This document shows, in pieces, positions 27,477-35,483 of a stretch of DNA of 64,000 nucleotides (position 1 is the stretch's first letter; the number at the start of each line of letters is the position of its first letter). The notes beneath the pieces are model-generated. The model was not told the origin of the DNA and did no database searches. It saw only the letters and a program-made list of their open reading frames with translations. The translations under genes were made by a program, and so were the position numbers. Source of the stretch: Lachnospiraceae bacterium (lineage in GTDB: Bacteria > Bacillota > Clostridia > Lachnospirales > Lachnospiraceae); NCBI GenBank assembly GCA_910575275.1, contig CAJTEE010000006.1, positions 220,860 to 284,859 on the forward strand, given 5' to 3'.

Positions 27477-27518
27477 AAAACGGGCGTATCGACTAAACGG
27501 TGATGCGTCCGTTTTGTT
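27477..27518 (+). terminator. Intrinsic terminator
   Basis: AAAACGGGCGTATC pairs with GATGCGTCCGTTTT around an 11-base loop; the A/T arms make it work in both directions. It separates the secreted-protein gene from the convergent minus-strand operon. Confidence 0.7.
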
Positions 27519-27563
27519 GTGTGGATCATGCAGAAGTTCAATAAATTTAGCTGACCTTATACA

Positions 27564-28460
27564 TTATTTTCCCCAGAACGTCCATTTCACGGCATTTTGG
27601 TATCCTGTTTTTTGATAAAATCTGCCGGAACCGCCTGTCATATGTGTTGCGCCTAATGCTTTGGTTTTCCAATACATTTCAGATAATGCCGCTGCTGCAA
27701 GACCTTTATGCCGGTATTCAGGAATGGTGCAGAGGGGTTCCATGTATGCCAGGCGATTTTCAGGAGTCCACCACATTCCTGCATAGCAGGCATATTTTCC
27801 CGACACATCTGCAATAACCACATCCAGTTCCGGCGTTGCGTGCGGCGCGGTGCTCAGTATATAATTGTGCTGCTCATACTGATGATTCCACGGACCTTCA
27901 CACTGCTCATGGTCAAAACCTTTCCAGCAGCATTTGCCCACGTTTGTCCTGTCAATGTCCTGAGATTTTACAAAGTGAAAACCTTCTGGCAGTGGAAAAT
28001 CCAATTCATCTGCAAAATCATACTGCATATCCCAACGCTCGTACTTCTTACGGTATCCTGACTGTTGTGCGTAACGCATCAATGCATCCTGTCCGCCGAA
28101 GAAAATAAATTGAATGTCTTCTTTGTTCGTGGGCATATTTTCATCAGCATATTGCACCATTTCGGATGCCAGCTTTTCATATCCGGGTTTCAGGCAGAAA
28201 TAGATGTCTGTCACCGGATTTTCATAAAAGCAGAATGCCACGATTTCTCCATCGCATTCCCAGATGCGGTTTCTGTAAGAATAGGAGATATCCATCCAGT
28301 AAGAAAATGATGCGTATGCGTATTCAAAGAAAGGAGCTGGTACACCGTTTCTCCAGTCTCTCTCATAAATTTCAATCAAAAACTGATAGATTTTTTCGCA
28401 ATCTGCTAATAAACGAAATGGTCTCTGGGTAATCATCTTCATATTTTTATGTGCATCCAA
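27564..28460 (-). CDS. GNAT-family N-acetyltransferase
   Basis: A 298-residue protein, probably from TTG 28460 behind AAAGAGG (ATG 28442 is the alternative). It looks like a two-domain GNAT: the C-terminal half has the acetyl-CoA motif YMEPLCTIPEYRHKGLAAAA followed by MTGGSGRFYQKTGY. The N-terminal half repeats a weaker version of the fold. The substrate is not known. It is the last gene of a minus-strand run of small stress-related genes. Confidence 0.8.
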   Translation of the reverse strand: MDAHKNMKMITQRPFRLLADCEKIYQFLIEIYERDWRNGVPAPFFEYAYASFSYWMDISYSYRNRIWECDGEIVAFCFYENPVTDIYFCLKPGYEKLASEMVQYADENMPTNKEDIQFIFFGGQDALMRYAQQSGYRKKYERWDMQYDFADELDFPLPEGFHFVKSQDIDRTNVGKCCWKGFDHEQCEGPWNHQYEQHNYILSTAPHATPELDVVIADVSGKYACYAGMWWTPENRLAYMEPLCTIPEYRHKGLAAAALSEMYWKTKALGATHMTGGSGRFYQKTGYQNAVKWTFWGK

Positions 28461-28502
28461 AGTTTAAACCTCTTTCCTGTTGGGTAATGAATCGGAAATC
28501 TG

Positions 28503-28979
28503 TTACAATATAAATAATGCCTGTTCATAATCTTTGACATAATACTTTATATTTGTCCTGCCCTTTTGAACTATGGTATGACCCTCTTTTTCAAGCATTT
28601 CTTTTTGAGCTTCCATTCCACCTGGATATTTGGGGTTTAGCTCCCCATTCGCTTTAAGAGTTCTCCAATAAGGTGTTTGGTTATTTGTCCTTTGATAACT
28701 CGCCCATGCCACGATTGACACAAATATCCCTGCAGTAATTGGTTCTGTGAAATCCGCTCCATTTTTCTTTGCGAAGTACTCTCTTATTGTTCCTATTGTA
28801 AGTAATTTTCCAAAAGGCACAAGCCGCATTACTTTGTCATAATCAATGGGTGGAGCGAAATACATTCTGTCTCCGCCATATTTTTCGATGCTCTTTACAT
28901 CTGTAATAATTTGGAATTTTGGCATATCCTTGCTGTCATGAAGCATTGCGTTAAAATCTTTTTTATCTTCGTTTGCCAT
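28503..28979 (-). CDS. MGMT-family / alkyltransferase-like protein
   Basis: A 158-residue protein. GKLLTIGTIREYFAKKNGAD and WASYQR with YWRTLKANGELNPKYPGG match the DNA-binding winged helix of O6-alkylguanine transferases. The active-site PCHR cysteine motif is not present; the equivalent turn reads PYWRTLK. This makes it an alkyltransferase-like protein that could flag alkylated bases for excision rather than repair them itself. It is a neighbour of a broken alkD gene only at 18 kb distance. Confidence 0.75.
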   Translation of the reverse strand: MANEDKKDFNAMLHDSKDMPKFQIITDVKSIEKYGGDRMYFAPPIDYDKVMRLVPFGKLLTIGTIREYFAKKNGADFTEPITAGIFVSIVAWASYQRTNNQTPYWRTLKANGELNPKYPGGMEAQKEMLEKEGHTIVQKGRTNIKYYVKDYEQALFIL

Positions 28980-29006
28980 CTTTGCCCCCTCGCCTGATTT
29001 TGCTGT

Positions 29007-29441
29007 TTAATTCCAGCGTTTCAATACGACTATTTCCGCATCAGCTCCAAAGCCGCTGTACTCAGACACCATGAGATATTTTTCATCAGCGATAATCCCA
29101 TAACATCTGTCGCTGTCCTTTTTATGCAGCTGATTCCCCAGATAAATCCTGTTATCATCCCAAAACTTTACGGTCTGGCCGTTTGGAAGGGTATATTCAA
29201 TGTTGGCAAAGGAACCTTTCAGCGCATTCAGCTCTGTTACTTCTTCCATATCCGGAATTTGCAGCTCATTGAAGGCCGCAATCAGTTTTTCTTTCAATTC
29301 ATTTAACGCTGTTTTGCCTTTTTTACAGCACTGTGCAACAAGGCATTCTGCCCCAAAAGGCTGTCCTTCTGTTGCTGCACACCCGTTACAGGTGCTGCTT
29401 AATTCACAGTTCATACAATCAATTCCGCAGATAGATTTCAT
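29007..29441 (-). CDS. DUF3795 domain protein, Cys-rich
   Basis: A 144-residue protein whose first 45 residues carry the cysteine pattern of DUF3795 (CGIDCMNCELSSTCNGC, then ECLVAQCCKKG), likely a metal or Fe-S site. The remaining part (VKFWDDNRIYLGN, DRCYGIIADEKYLMVSEYSG) has no family I recognise with certainty. It belongs to the minus-strand group with a GyrI-like protein and a flavodoxin/ferredoxin protein. Confidence 0.75.
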   Translation of the reverse strand: MKSICGIDCMNCELSSTCNGCAATEGQPFGAECLVAQCCKKGKTALNELKEKLIAAFNELQIPDMEEVTELNALKGSFANIEYTLPNGQTVKFWDDNRIYLGNQLHKKDSDRCYGIIADEKYLMVSEYSGFGADAEIVVLKRWN

Positions 29442-29467
29442 TCTGTTTTCCTCCTCAAATCTCTTTT

Positions 29468-29929
29468 TTACAGCTTCCTTATGGGAAAAAACATATATCC
29501 CTTCCCGGTCTTTGGACAGGTAAAATCATGGACGGCGCCCGCCAGAGCAATACCATTGTCCTTCAGATATTGGATTACTTCTGAAAAGGTATTATCATTT
29601 TCACGTTCCACGTAAATATACTCATAGCCGGGTATCACCCATTTTGTCCAGCCATCGGGGGCCTGGGCATCCTCATTACACTCCACCCCTGCAAGGTAAA
29701 GTCCTTCCTGAAAGCCCTCCCAGGGCCGGAAGGAACGGGAAAAGTCAGACATCGCGCCCCATATTCCGCTGATGTTTCCATCTTCATCTTTCTTTGCCAG
29801 ATGCGCTACTTCTCCAAAATGGGAATTCGCTTCATCCCATAACTTCTGAATAAAGCCGGCCCCGTCCATTGTCGCCCCTTCTTTTCCGATTACAACAAAG
29901 GATTCTTTTTTGCATTTTTCGATTTTCAT
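29468..29929 (-). CDS. GyrI-like small-molecule-binding protein
   Basis: A 153-residue stand-alone effector-binding domain of the GyrI/AraC-C-terminal type: KESFVVIGKEGATMDG at the start, a central GIWGAMSDFS and the conserved YEYIYVERE and IRKL end. These domains bind hydrophobic or cationic small molecules. Two AraC regulators in this window (43026, 45523) carry the same domain fused to a DNA-binding part. Confidence 0.8.
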   Translation of the reverse strand: MKIEKCKKESFVVIGKEGATMDGAGFIQKLWDEANSHFGEVAHLAKKDEDGNISGIWGAMSDFSRSFRPWEGFQEGLYLAGVECNEDAQAPDGWTKWVIPGYEYIYVERENDNTFSEVIQYLKDNGIALAGAVHDFTCPKTGKGYMFFPIRKL

Positions 29930-29961
29930 TGGTTGTTGCTCCCTTCCCTTTATGTTTCATT

Positions 29962-30762
29962 TCATTTTAAAGGCTTTCTCTTTTTCTCGTTTTGGATATA
30001 TTTATCATAGCGGCACTGCTCAATAACTGTGTGCCCCAGTAATGTAATTGCCCTTGCCGGACAGGAACTGATGCACCGGTAACACATGGTACAGTGTTTT
30101 CCGGCAGCCGCTTTTTCATTTTTCAGGGTAAGGTTGTCTGCCGGGCAGAGCCGGGTACAAAGCCCGCAGCCTGTACAGGCATTACTGATTTTCAATCTGT
30201 CCGAGTAACTTTTGGTTCTGCTGTAGTACCACAAACGCTGGAAGAGTAATCCGGCGATCCGGTTATAAAGATGCAGGCCGTCTTTGGGATACCTGCCTTT
30301 CCTGATTTCCTCTGCGCATTTCTCCATCTTTCTGTCTGCTTTCCGGATGATTTCCCGGTTCTCCTGAAAGGATTTTTTCAGCAGCTTTACATCACAGACA
30401 GAATCAGGCATACGGATATGGAAACCGCTAACGATTTCTGCGCCATACTTTTTGAGCAGCCGTGCCGAGCAGCCCGCGCCATCTCCGCTGAACAATCCCA
30501 TCGTGGCAACGCAAAGTATTTTTTTACCCTTCCAAAGATCCGGATGGCTTTTGATAAAATCTTTTACCATGACGGGAACGTTTGAAAACTGAACAGGATA
30601 TGCGAAAACGATAAAGTCATGCTGTGATAATAAATGTACCGCTTCTTTCTTCTCCATAGGAACCGCCTGTGCGGATTCATCCAGTAAACGGACAAGCTTT
30701 CGGACACAATGTTCTGTATTCCCGGTTCCGCTTAAATAAACACCAATCATACAAAAAGACAC
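29962..30762 (-). CDS. Flavodoxin-ferredoxin fusion (EFR1 type)
   Basis: A 266-residue protein from GTG 30762 (ATG 30750 possible). The N-terminal flavodoxin fold shows the phosphate loop YLSGTGNTEHCV and FIVFAYPVQFSNVP. Two 4Fe-4S motifs follow: CTGCGLCTRLCP and CTMCYRCISSCP. This architecture fits the EFR1 family of anaerobes, thought to carry electrons in single-protein form. A conserved-spacer promoter (30847-30875, minus strand) stands upstream, the same promoter type as at 14.28, 35.43 and 51.26 kb. Confidence 0.85.
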   Translation of the reverse strand: MSFCMIGVYLSGTGNTEHCVRKLVRLLDESAQAVPMEKKEAVHLLSQHDFIVFAYPVQFSNVPVMVKDFIKSHPDLWKGKKILCVATMGLFSGDGAGCSARLLKKYGAEIVSGFHIRMPDSVCDVKLLKKSFQENREIIRKADRKMEKCAEEIRKGRYPKDGLHLYNRIAGLLFQRLWYYSRTKSYSDRLKISNACTGCGLCTRLCPADNLTLKNEKAAAGKHCTMCYRCISSCPARAITLLGHTVIEQCRYDKYIQNEKKRKPLK

Positions 30763-30846
30763 CAGTACACACCAAATTTATCAATGGATGTAAACTGGAT
30801 ACATTCCCCTCCTTAGTCATAGTTTTTTGGATTTCTCCTTCTGGTT

Positions 30847-30875
30847 ATTTTACCGCCATTGACCGATTTCGGGAA
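30847..30875 (-). promoter_or_regulatory. Conserved-spacer promoter, copy D1
   Basis: On the minus strand: TTCCCG (30870-30875), 17-bp spacer holding AAATCGGTCAAT, then TAAAAT (30847-30852). It faces the flavodoxin-ferredoxin gene. Confidence 0.6.
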
Positions 30876-30893
30876 GACCCGAAAACAAACCCC

Positions 30894-30922
30894 TTCTCAA
30901 AATCGGTCTATGAAAAAACAAT
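30894..30922 (+). promoter_or_regulatory. Conserved-spacer promoter, copy D2
   Basis: TTCTCA (30894-30899), spacer AAATCGGTC..., AACAAT at the -10 position. With D1 it forms an inverted pair 18 bp apart (30861-30876 and 30893-30908). The -10 box is weak. Confidence 0.45.
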
Positions 30923-30949
30923 AAACAAGTTCATTTTTTCTTAAGATGA

Positions 30950-30983
30950 TTTAGAGGTTTTTTAGAGACTACTCTGATAGAAT
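30950..30983 (+). promoter_or_regulatory. Tandem-repeat promoter before the 31050 lipoprotein
   Basis: TTTAGAG occurs at 30950-30956 and 30961-30967 (11-bp spacing), followed by a TAGAAT -10 at 30978-30983. The layout copies that of an OmpR-type controlled promoter such as the one at 9127-9158, although the half-site differs. Confidence 0.45.
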
Positions 30984-31049
30984 GGATAAAAAATTCGCAG
31001 AAATACTGGATAAACTGTGGATTTATATTTTATCAGAGAGGAGAACAAC

Positions 31050-31715
31050 ATGAAAAAGAAAACAAGGAAAATGGTCTTATTGACAGGGGTATTGTGTATT
31101 TTGAGCCTTGCCGTGTGCGCCTGTGGAAAGACGGAGGATGCGCAGGATGCGGCGGAACCGCAGGTGGTCCAGGGAGAACCGATCCCAGAGGATGATACAA
31201 AAGAATAGGATGCTGCTCCGGAACCGTCTGCGAAAACAGAGGGCACAGAAGGCGAAGACAAGCAGGAAAGCCCAGGAACAGAAACGGTGCCGGAATCCGA
31301 GGGAAACGACAATCAGGGAACAGACAGTACACAGAAAGAACAGCCGGAGGCGCAGAGTACATCCGGCACATCGGAGCAATGGGTTGACAGCACACCGAAT
31401 CTGGAGGGGGATGCCAAAGACCTGAAAGACGGGCAGTTGACCGTGGTTGAGTCTGTTACGGAAAAAGCGGATAACGGCGGGGATATCATAGTATCGCCTG
31501 GCAGCGGGGATGATTCGGAGTTTAACAAGGTTACCGTTACATATGATGAAAACACGCTGTTTGCCATCCAGACAATTTATGACGGAGGGGCCAGGGCTGA
31601 AATGTCGGCAGCGACAGCGGCAGACCTGGCAGCCGGACAGCACATCCAGGTATGGGGGAGTTCTTCAGGCAGCGGTCTGAAAGCAACCCAGATCTGTATC
31701 GTAAAAGTGGCATAA
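31050..31715 (+). pseudogene. Secreted lipoprotein with an in-frame TAG
   Basis: ATG 31050 behind AGAGAGGAG starts a lipoprotein (LLTGVLCILSLAVCAC lipobox). The frame meets TAG at 31206-31208 after 52 codons, then continues open in the same frame to 31715 through a Pro/Glu/Thr/Ser-rich linker and a C-terminal domain (VTVTYDENTLFAIQTIYDGG ... LKATQICIVKV). A single C-to-T change from CAG would create the TAG. Either the gene is inactivated, the base is wrong, or the stop is read through at some level. Function of the C-terminal domain is unknown. Confidence 0.75.
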
Positions 31716-31722
31716 ATGATTT

Positions 31723-31776
31723 CTGTCCTCTTTTGAAAGGATGATACCCTATCAGGAGAGGGCAGTTTTCTTTTAT
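31723..31776 (+). terminator. Intrinsic terminator; long leader follows
   Basis: CTGTCCTC pairs with GAGGGCAG, followed by TTTTCTTTT. The next 280 bases up to 32057 hold no gene; they contain several GC-rich inverted segments (for example around 31905-31990) that may be a structured leader of the sigma-factor mRNA. Confidence 0.55.
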
Positions 31777-32057
31777 AAGAAATTCAGGAAGCCTCCATTT
31801 CTTTCACAAAAAACGGGCATGTCTGAAAAAATATTCTGAAAAGGTCACCTTTCGTATCTCCAGTGCGTGTCATAAGTATAACAGCATCCAACCGAAGAAT
31901 ACCCGGAAAGATTTTCGGGCACGGATGTAGTCCGCAGGGACATCTTCTTGCCCGTCTTATGCCGGACAAGAAGCATCGGGCGGACGGTAACGGGAATTCT
32001 TCCAGGTCCGGGGTATTGTGACAGATGGATGCAGAGCAGGAAAGGAGATGGAAAGAT

Positions 32058-32525
32058 ATGGACCTGGAAGCGGCAGTAAAACAATACAGCAGGATGCTGT
32101 ACCGGATCTGCATTGTGATACTTGGCAGTGAGGAGGACACCCAGGATGCCGTTCAGGATACCTTCTGCAAATACCTGGAGAAAAAGCCGGAATTTGCAGA
32201 CGCAGAACACGAAAAGGCATGGCTGATTAAAGTGGCCACCAACCACTGCCGGGATATACAGAGATTCCGGTTCCGGCACCCCAGGGTGCCCATCGAAGAA
32301 CTTGCCGGTACGCTGGTATCCCAGCAGGAAGACCGGGAAGCCATCCGGGAGCTTCTCCACATGCCCCCAAAGCAGAGGGCCGTGATGGTTCTCCATTATG
32401 TAGAAGGGTATCAGGTAAAAGAGATTGCTGGTATCCTGGGGATTACAGAGCATGCGGTCAAAAAAAGGCTGCAGCGGGGAAGGGAGCAGTTTCGGACGAT
32501 CTGGAAGGAGGAATATTGCAGATGA
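32058..32525 (+). CDS. ECF-type RNA polymerase sigma factor
   Basis: A 155-residue sigma factor from ATG 32058, 9 bp behind AAAGGAGAT; an upstream ATG at 32025 lacks a site. Region 2 is ILGSEEDTQDAVQDTFCKYL with AWLIKVATNHCRD; region 4 is MPPKQRAVMVLHYVEGYQVK with GITEHAVKKRLQRGRE. It overlaps the following gene by 4 bp (ATGA), the usual arrangement with an anti-sigma factor. Confidence 0.88.
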   Translation: MDLEAAVKQYSRMLYRICIVILGSEEDTQDAVQDTFCKYLEKKPEFADAEHEKAWLIKVATNHCRDIQRFRFRHPRVPIEELAGTLVSQQEDREAIRELLHMPPKQRAVMVLHYVEGYQVKEIAGILGITEHAVKKRLQRGREQFRTIWKEEYCR

Positions 32526-33100
32526 GCACGGTGAATGGCAGTCAGTTGAAACATGCGATGAATCAGGTACACATGAAAGAAAATTTTGAGGAGGAAATGA
32601 TCATGAATGTAAGAACACAGATGGCAGACGGAACCTACAGACGGAACAGTTTTAAGAGGAATATGGCATCGGCGGCAGCCTGCCTGCTGGTAATCGGGAC
32701 GGTGTCCATTCCGGCCTATGCAGGGTATCTGGGACTCCGGAGTGCGATTACCAGCGACAAAGTAATGGCAAGGATGCAGGAGGTCCCCGAAGCAGAGGTG
32801 CAGGATATTTATAACATGGTCCAGTATGAGCAGCGCAGCTTCCATGCCGACCAGTTCAGCAGGGAATACACAAAGGAGGAAGAAAGCCGTAAGGAAGCGC
32901 TGAAAAAGGAGTATGAGAACGGCAGATTCCCGGAGGGTACGCTGACACTGGTGGAAAATGCAGGGCAGGCTGTGGATTCTGATCAGCTGGTTTATGCCAG
33001 AGACACCGGCTGCTTCTATCTGCCGGAAAGGGCACTGACAGACGAAGAACTTCTGCAGATCCTGGATTTTAATTCCAAAAGAGACTTTGCTCTTGAATAG
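32522..33100 (+). CDS. Anti-sigma factor, possibly shortened by TAG
   Basis: A 192-residue protein: cytosolic N-terminus (LKHAMNQVHMKENFEEEMIM), membrane helix MASAAACLLVIGTVSIPAYA near residue 45, extracellular part ending in DEELLQILDFNSKRDFALE. The frame stays open for 22 more codons after the TAG at 33098-33100 (next stop TAG 33167). Related anti-sigma proteins often extend past RDYALE, so the TAG may be a CAG-to-TAG mutation. The missing end is short and function may be kept. Confidence 0.72.
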   Translation: MSTVNGSQLKHAMNQVHMKENFEEEMIMNVRTQMADGTYRRNSFKRNMASAAACLLVIGTVSIPAYAGYLGLRSAITSDKVMARMQEVPEAEVQDIYNMVQYEQRSFHADQFSREYTKEEESRKEALKKEYENGRFPEGTLTLVENAGQAVDSDQLVYARDTGCFYLPERALTDEELLQILDFNSKRDFALE

Positions 33101-33251
33101 AATCCGGACGTGCAGCAGCAGAGGCAGGAGGCATGGGAAGAGGCAAACGATTCCGATACGCTTCGTTAGAAACAGGGGAAAAGGTGGCTTTTCGTAAACG
33201 CACTAACGCGGAAAGAAAATACAGGATTGATACTGTCTGAAAGCAGGCAGG

Positions 33252-33290
33252 TACAGGGCATCAGGATTGAACAGGTCATGATGCCCTGTA
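33252..33290 (+). other. Perfect hairpin in the 33.1-33.3 kb gap
   Basis: TACAGGGCATCA and TGATGCCCTGTA form a perfect 12-bp stem with a 15-base loop, between the anti-sigma gene and the 33337 lipoprotein. No T run follows, so it could be an mRNA 5' structure or a protein-binding site. Confidence 0.5.
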
Positions 33291-33336
33291 AGAGCGAAAC
33301 GGAATCAGCCCGTATACATGGAGGAAAAGAGAAAAT

Positions 33337-34434
33337 ATGAGAACAGGAAAATACAGGCTTTTGGGTACGCTGTTATTGGCAGGGGCTTTGTGTCTAACTG
33401 GCTGCGGCAGCACGGAATCGAATGCAGACGTTATGGTGGCGGATGTACAGCAGACGGGCTTGCTGGAGGATTCCGCAGATTCCGGTTCCGGTGGGGATTC
33501 TGGCATTACCCCGCAGGAAAGCGGCCAGAGTTCCGTACTGCCGCCGTTATCTACAGAAGCGCAGACCATAGATTATAAGGGGAGTGTGCCTGTAGACTGG
33601 CTTACGGCGTCTTCGGATGCCATTTATTTATTGAGCAGGGATCAGGACGGGGGCTCCGGAATCCTGAAGATGAAGCCAGGGGAGGCTGACGGGGAGGCCC
33701 TGCAGGTGACGGCGCCGGATGGGATGACTTTTTCCGTCATGACCACGGATGAGCAGGGGAACCTGTATGTGGTGGCGGAGGATAAGGATATTGAGGAAAC
33801 GATGAGGGATGATGAGGTTGTCTGCCCTACAGAACACTGTGAAGTATGGAGGGTCAGCCCGTCCGGTGAGGTGACGGCAAAACTGGACATTTCCGAATAT
33901 GTAAAGAAGGAGGTCTTCTCCCCCCGTATGATCGCAGTGGCAGGGAACGGGGATATCTACCTGTCCACCCAGGTCGATGGAACAGCAGTGCTGGCTTTTA
34001 ATGCGGAAGGAAATTTCCTGAATAAAATCAGTTATGATTACAAGGTTTATAGTCTCCGTACCGCTATGGGGAGGGGCAGAGATGGAAAGGTATACGCCGT
34101 GCTTCGCGACAGTATTGCAGATGATGGCACTTCCGTGATCGTTGAACTGGACGTACGAGACGGCCATATAGGGGATGCCACTTCTTTTATGCTCCGCAGT
34201 GATGGCAGTTTCTATTCAAATGTATGCCCGGGGAGGGATTGTGACCTTGTGATTTTCGGCGGAGAAGGAATCCTTGGATATGACCTGGGGAGCGCCAATA
34301 TCAAATGGAAGGTTCCCGCAGGTAAACTGCCTTTCAGCACGGAAGGTTTTTATCCGATGGCAGCACTGGCAGACGGCAGGATACTGTTTTTGGATAGCAA
34401 TAAACTCCATTATGTTCCAGCGGCACAGCAGTAG
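33337..34434 (+). CDS. Lipoprotein with beta-propeller-like repeats
   Basis: A 365-residue lipoprotein from ATG 33337 behind GGAGGAAAAGAG, with lipobox LLLAGALCLTGC. After a low-complexity stretch, repeated four-strand units ending in DEQGNLYVVAED, GNGDIYLSTQV, RDGKVYAVLRD, and ADGRILFLDSN suggest a beta-propeller. Such surface propellers serve as binding scaffolds; the partner is unknown. Confidence 0.75.
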   Translation: MRTGKYRLLGTLLLAGALCLTGCGSTESNADVMVADVQQTGLLEDSADSGSGGDSGITPQESGQSSVLPPLSTEAQTIDYKGSVPVDWLTASSDAIYLLSRDQDGGSGILKMKPGEADGEALQVTAPDGMTFSVMTTDEQGNLYVVAEDKDIEETMRDDEVVCPTEHCEVWRVSPSGEVTAKLDISEYVKKEVFSPRMIAVAGNGDIYLSTQVDGTAVLAFNAEGNFLNKISYDYKVYSLRTAMGRGRDGKVYAVLRDSIADDGTSVIVELDVRDGHIGDATSFMLRSDGSFYSNVCPGRDCDLVIFGGEGILGYDLGSANIKWKVPAGKLPFSTEGFYPMAALADGRILFLDSNKLHYVPAAQQ

Positions 34435-34489
34435 ACAGTATTTTTCCGCTGCCGGAATATATGGAATCATACCATAATTATGCCAGGTG

Positions 34490-34550
34490 AGCATGTCAGG
34501 GTCCGTGAAACAGAGGCTTTGACATGCTTAATTGGCTGTTTTTTGTAAAT
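34490..34550 (+). terminator. Probable terminator
   Basis: AGCATGTCA and TGACATGCT pair around a 19-base loop, and GCTGTTTTTT follows a few bases later. It lies between the propeller lipoprotein and the amidase gene. Confidence 0.5.
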
Positions 34551-34579
34551 CCCAGAAAGAGACAGATGCAGGAGCGGAT

Positions 34580-35407
34580 ATGGAGCAAAGGAGAAGACAG
34601 CCGGTCTGGAAGGCAGAGAGCCGGAGAAAAAGAGAAAAGAGGATTGCCAGACTACGGCGGAGGATTATAGCCTATACAGTCCGGGGAATCGTGGCGGCTG
34701 TCCTGGCAGTCATGCTTCTTCTGATGGTCTGCGGCTGTCTGTATATCCGGGATTTTTTTCGCAAAGATCATAAGGATTCTGCTCTTAAGGCAGATTCCGT
34801 TCGGGAAGCCGTACCCGGCGTGGAAGAAAATAAACCGGACACGGAATTTCCAGAGCAGGAAAAATATACGGTAGTCCTGGATGCCGGACACGGCGGGGAG
34901 GACGGAGGAACCGTGGAGCAGACGGCCACGGAAAAGGAAATCAACCTGGCTGTTGTGTTGAAAATGAGAGAGCTGTTGGAGAACCAGGGCATCTGTGTGG
35001 TCCTTACAAGGGAGCAGGATATATTTATAAAGCTGGAGGAAAGGGTACGGGTTGCAAACGGAGAAAAAGCGGATCTTTTTGTCAGTATCCACTGCAACTA
35101 TTATGAGAAAGACAGTTCGATCTACGGCCTGGAATGCTATTACTGCAAAGGGGCGGAGGACGGGAAATATTATGCCGAAAGGATTTTGGATACCATAGAA
35201 AAGAGTGGGGAGATTGTTTCGAGGAATGCAAAGCCTACCGGCTACTATATTTTGAAAAATACAACGGTTCCTGCCGTATTGGTGGAAACAGGATACCTTT
35301 CCAATTATAATGAGAGGAATCAACTGATATCAGGGGAATACCAGGGAAAGCTGGCCCAGGAGCTGGTGGAGGGGATTGTAGAAGGGCTGGAAGGAAAAGC
35401 GGGGTAG
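34580..35407 (+). CDS. N-acetylmuramoyl-L-alanine amidase (Amidase_3), membrane-anchored
   Basis: A 275-residue protein from ATG 34580 behind GCAGGAGCGG. A basic N-terminus (RRRQ, RRKREKR) precedes a membrane helix (GIVAAVLAVMLLLMVCGCLY), then the amidase domain from about residue 95. Zinc and catalytic marks are LDAGHGGEDGG, the glutamate in EKEINLAVVLKMREL, SIHCNYY, and a terminal VLVETGYLSN. The family cleaves the bond between MurNAc and the peptide stem. Here it would act at the outer face of the membrane. Confidence 0.9.
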   Translation: MEQRRRQPVWKAESRRKREKRIARLRRRIIAYTVRGIVAAVLAVMLLLMVCGCLYIRDFFRKDHKDSALKADSVREAVPGVEENKPDTEFPEQEKYTVVLDAGHGGEDGGTVEQTATEKEINLAVVLKMRELLENQGICVVLTREQDIFIKLEERVRVANGEKADLFVSIHCNYYEKDSSIYGLECYYCKGAEDGKYYAERILDTIEKSGEIVSRNAKPTGYYILKNTTVPAVLVETGYLSNYNERNQLISGEYQGKLAQELVEGIVEGLEGKAG

Positions 35408-35425
35408 TGTTGCTTATTTCAGGGC

Positions 35426-35454
35426 TTCCCAGAATCGGTCAATAGAGTAATAAT
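35426..35454 (+). promoter_or_regulatory. Conserved-spacer promoter, copy B
   Basis: TTCCCA, 17-bp spacer holding GAATCGGTCAATAGAG, AATAAT. It stands 30 bp before the 35484 gene. Confidence 0.55.
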
Positions 35455-35483
35455 AAAAGAAACCATCAGAAAGGAAAACATTG

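Noticed and set aside
31050..33169. Reassignment of TAG to glutamine in this genome
   Set aside because: Intact genes in the window end normally in TAG, for example 1480, 3508, 17330 and 34434.
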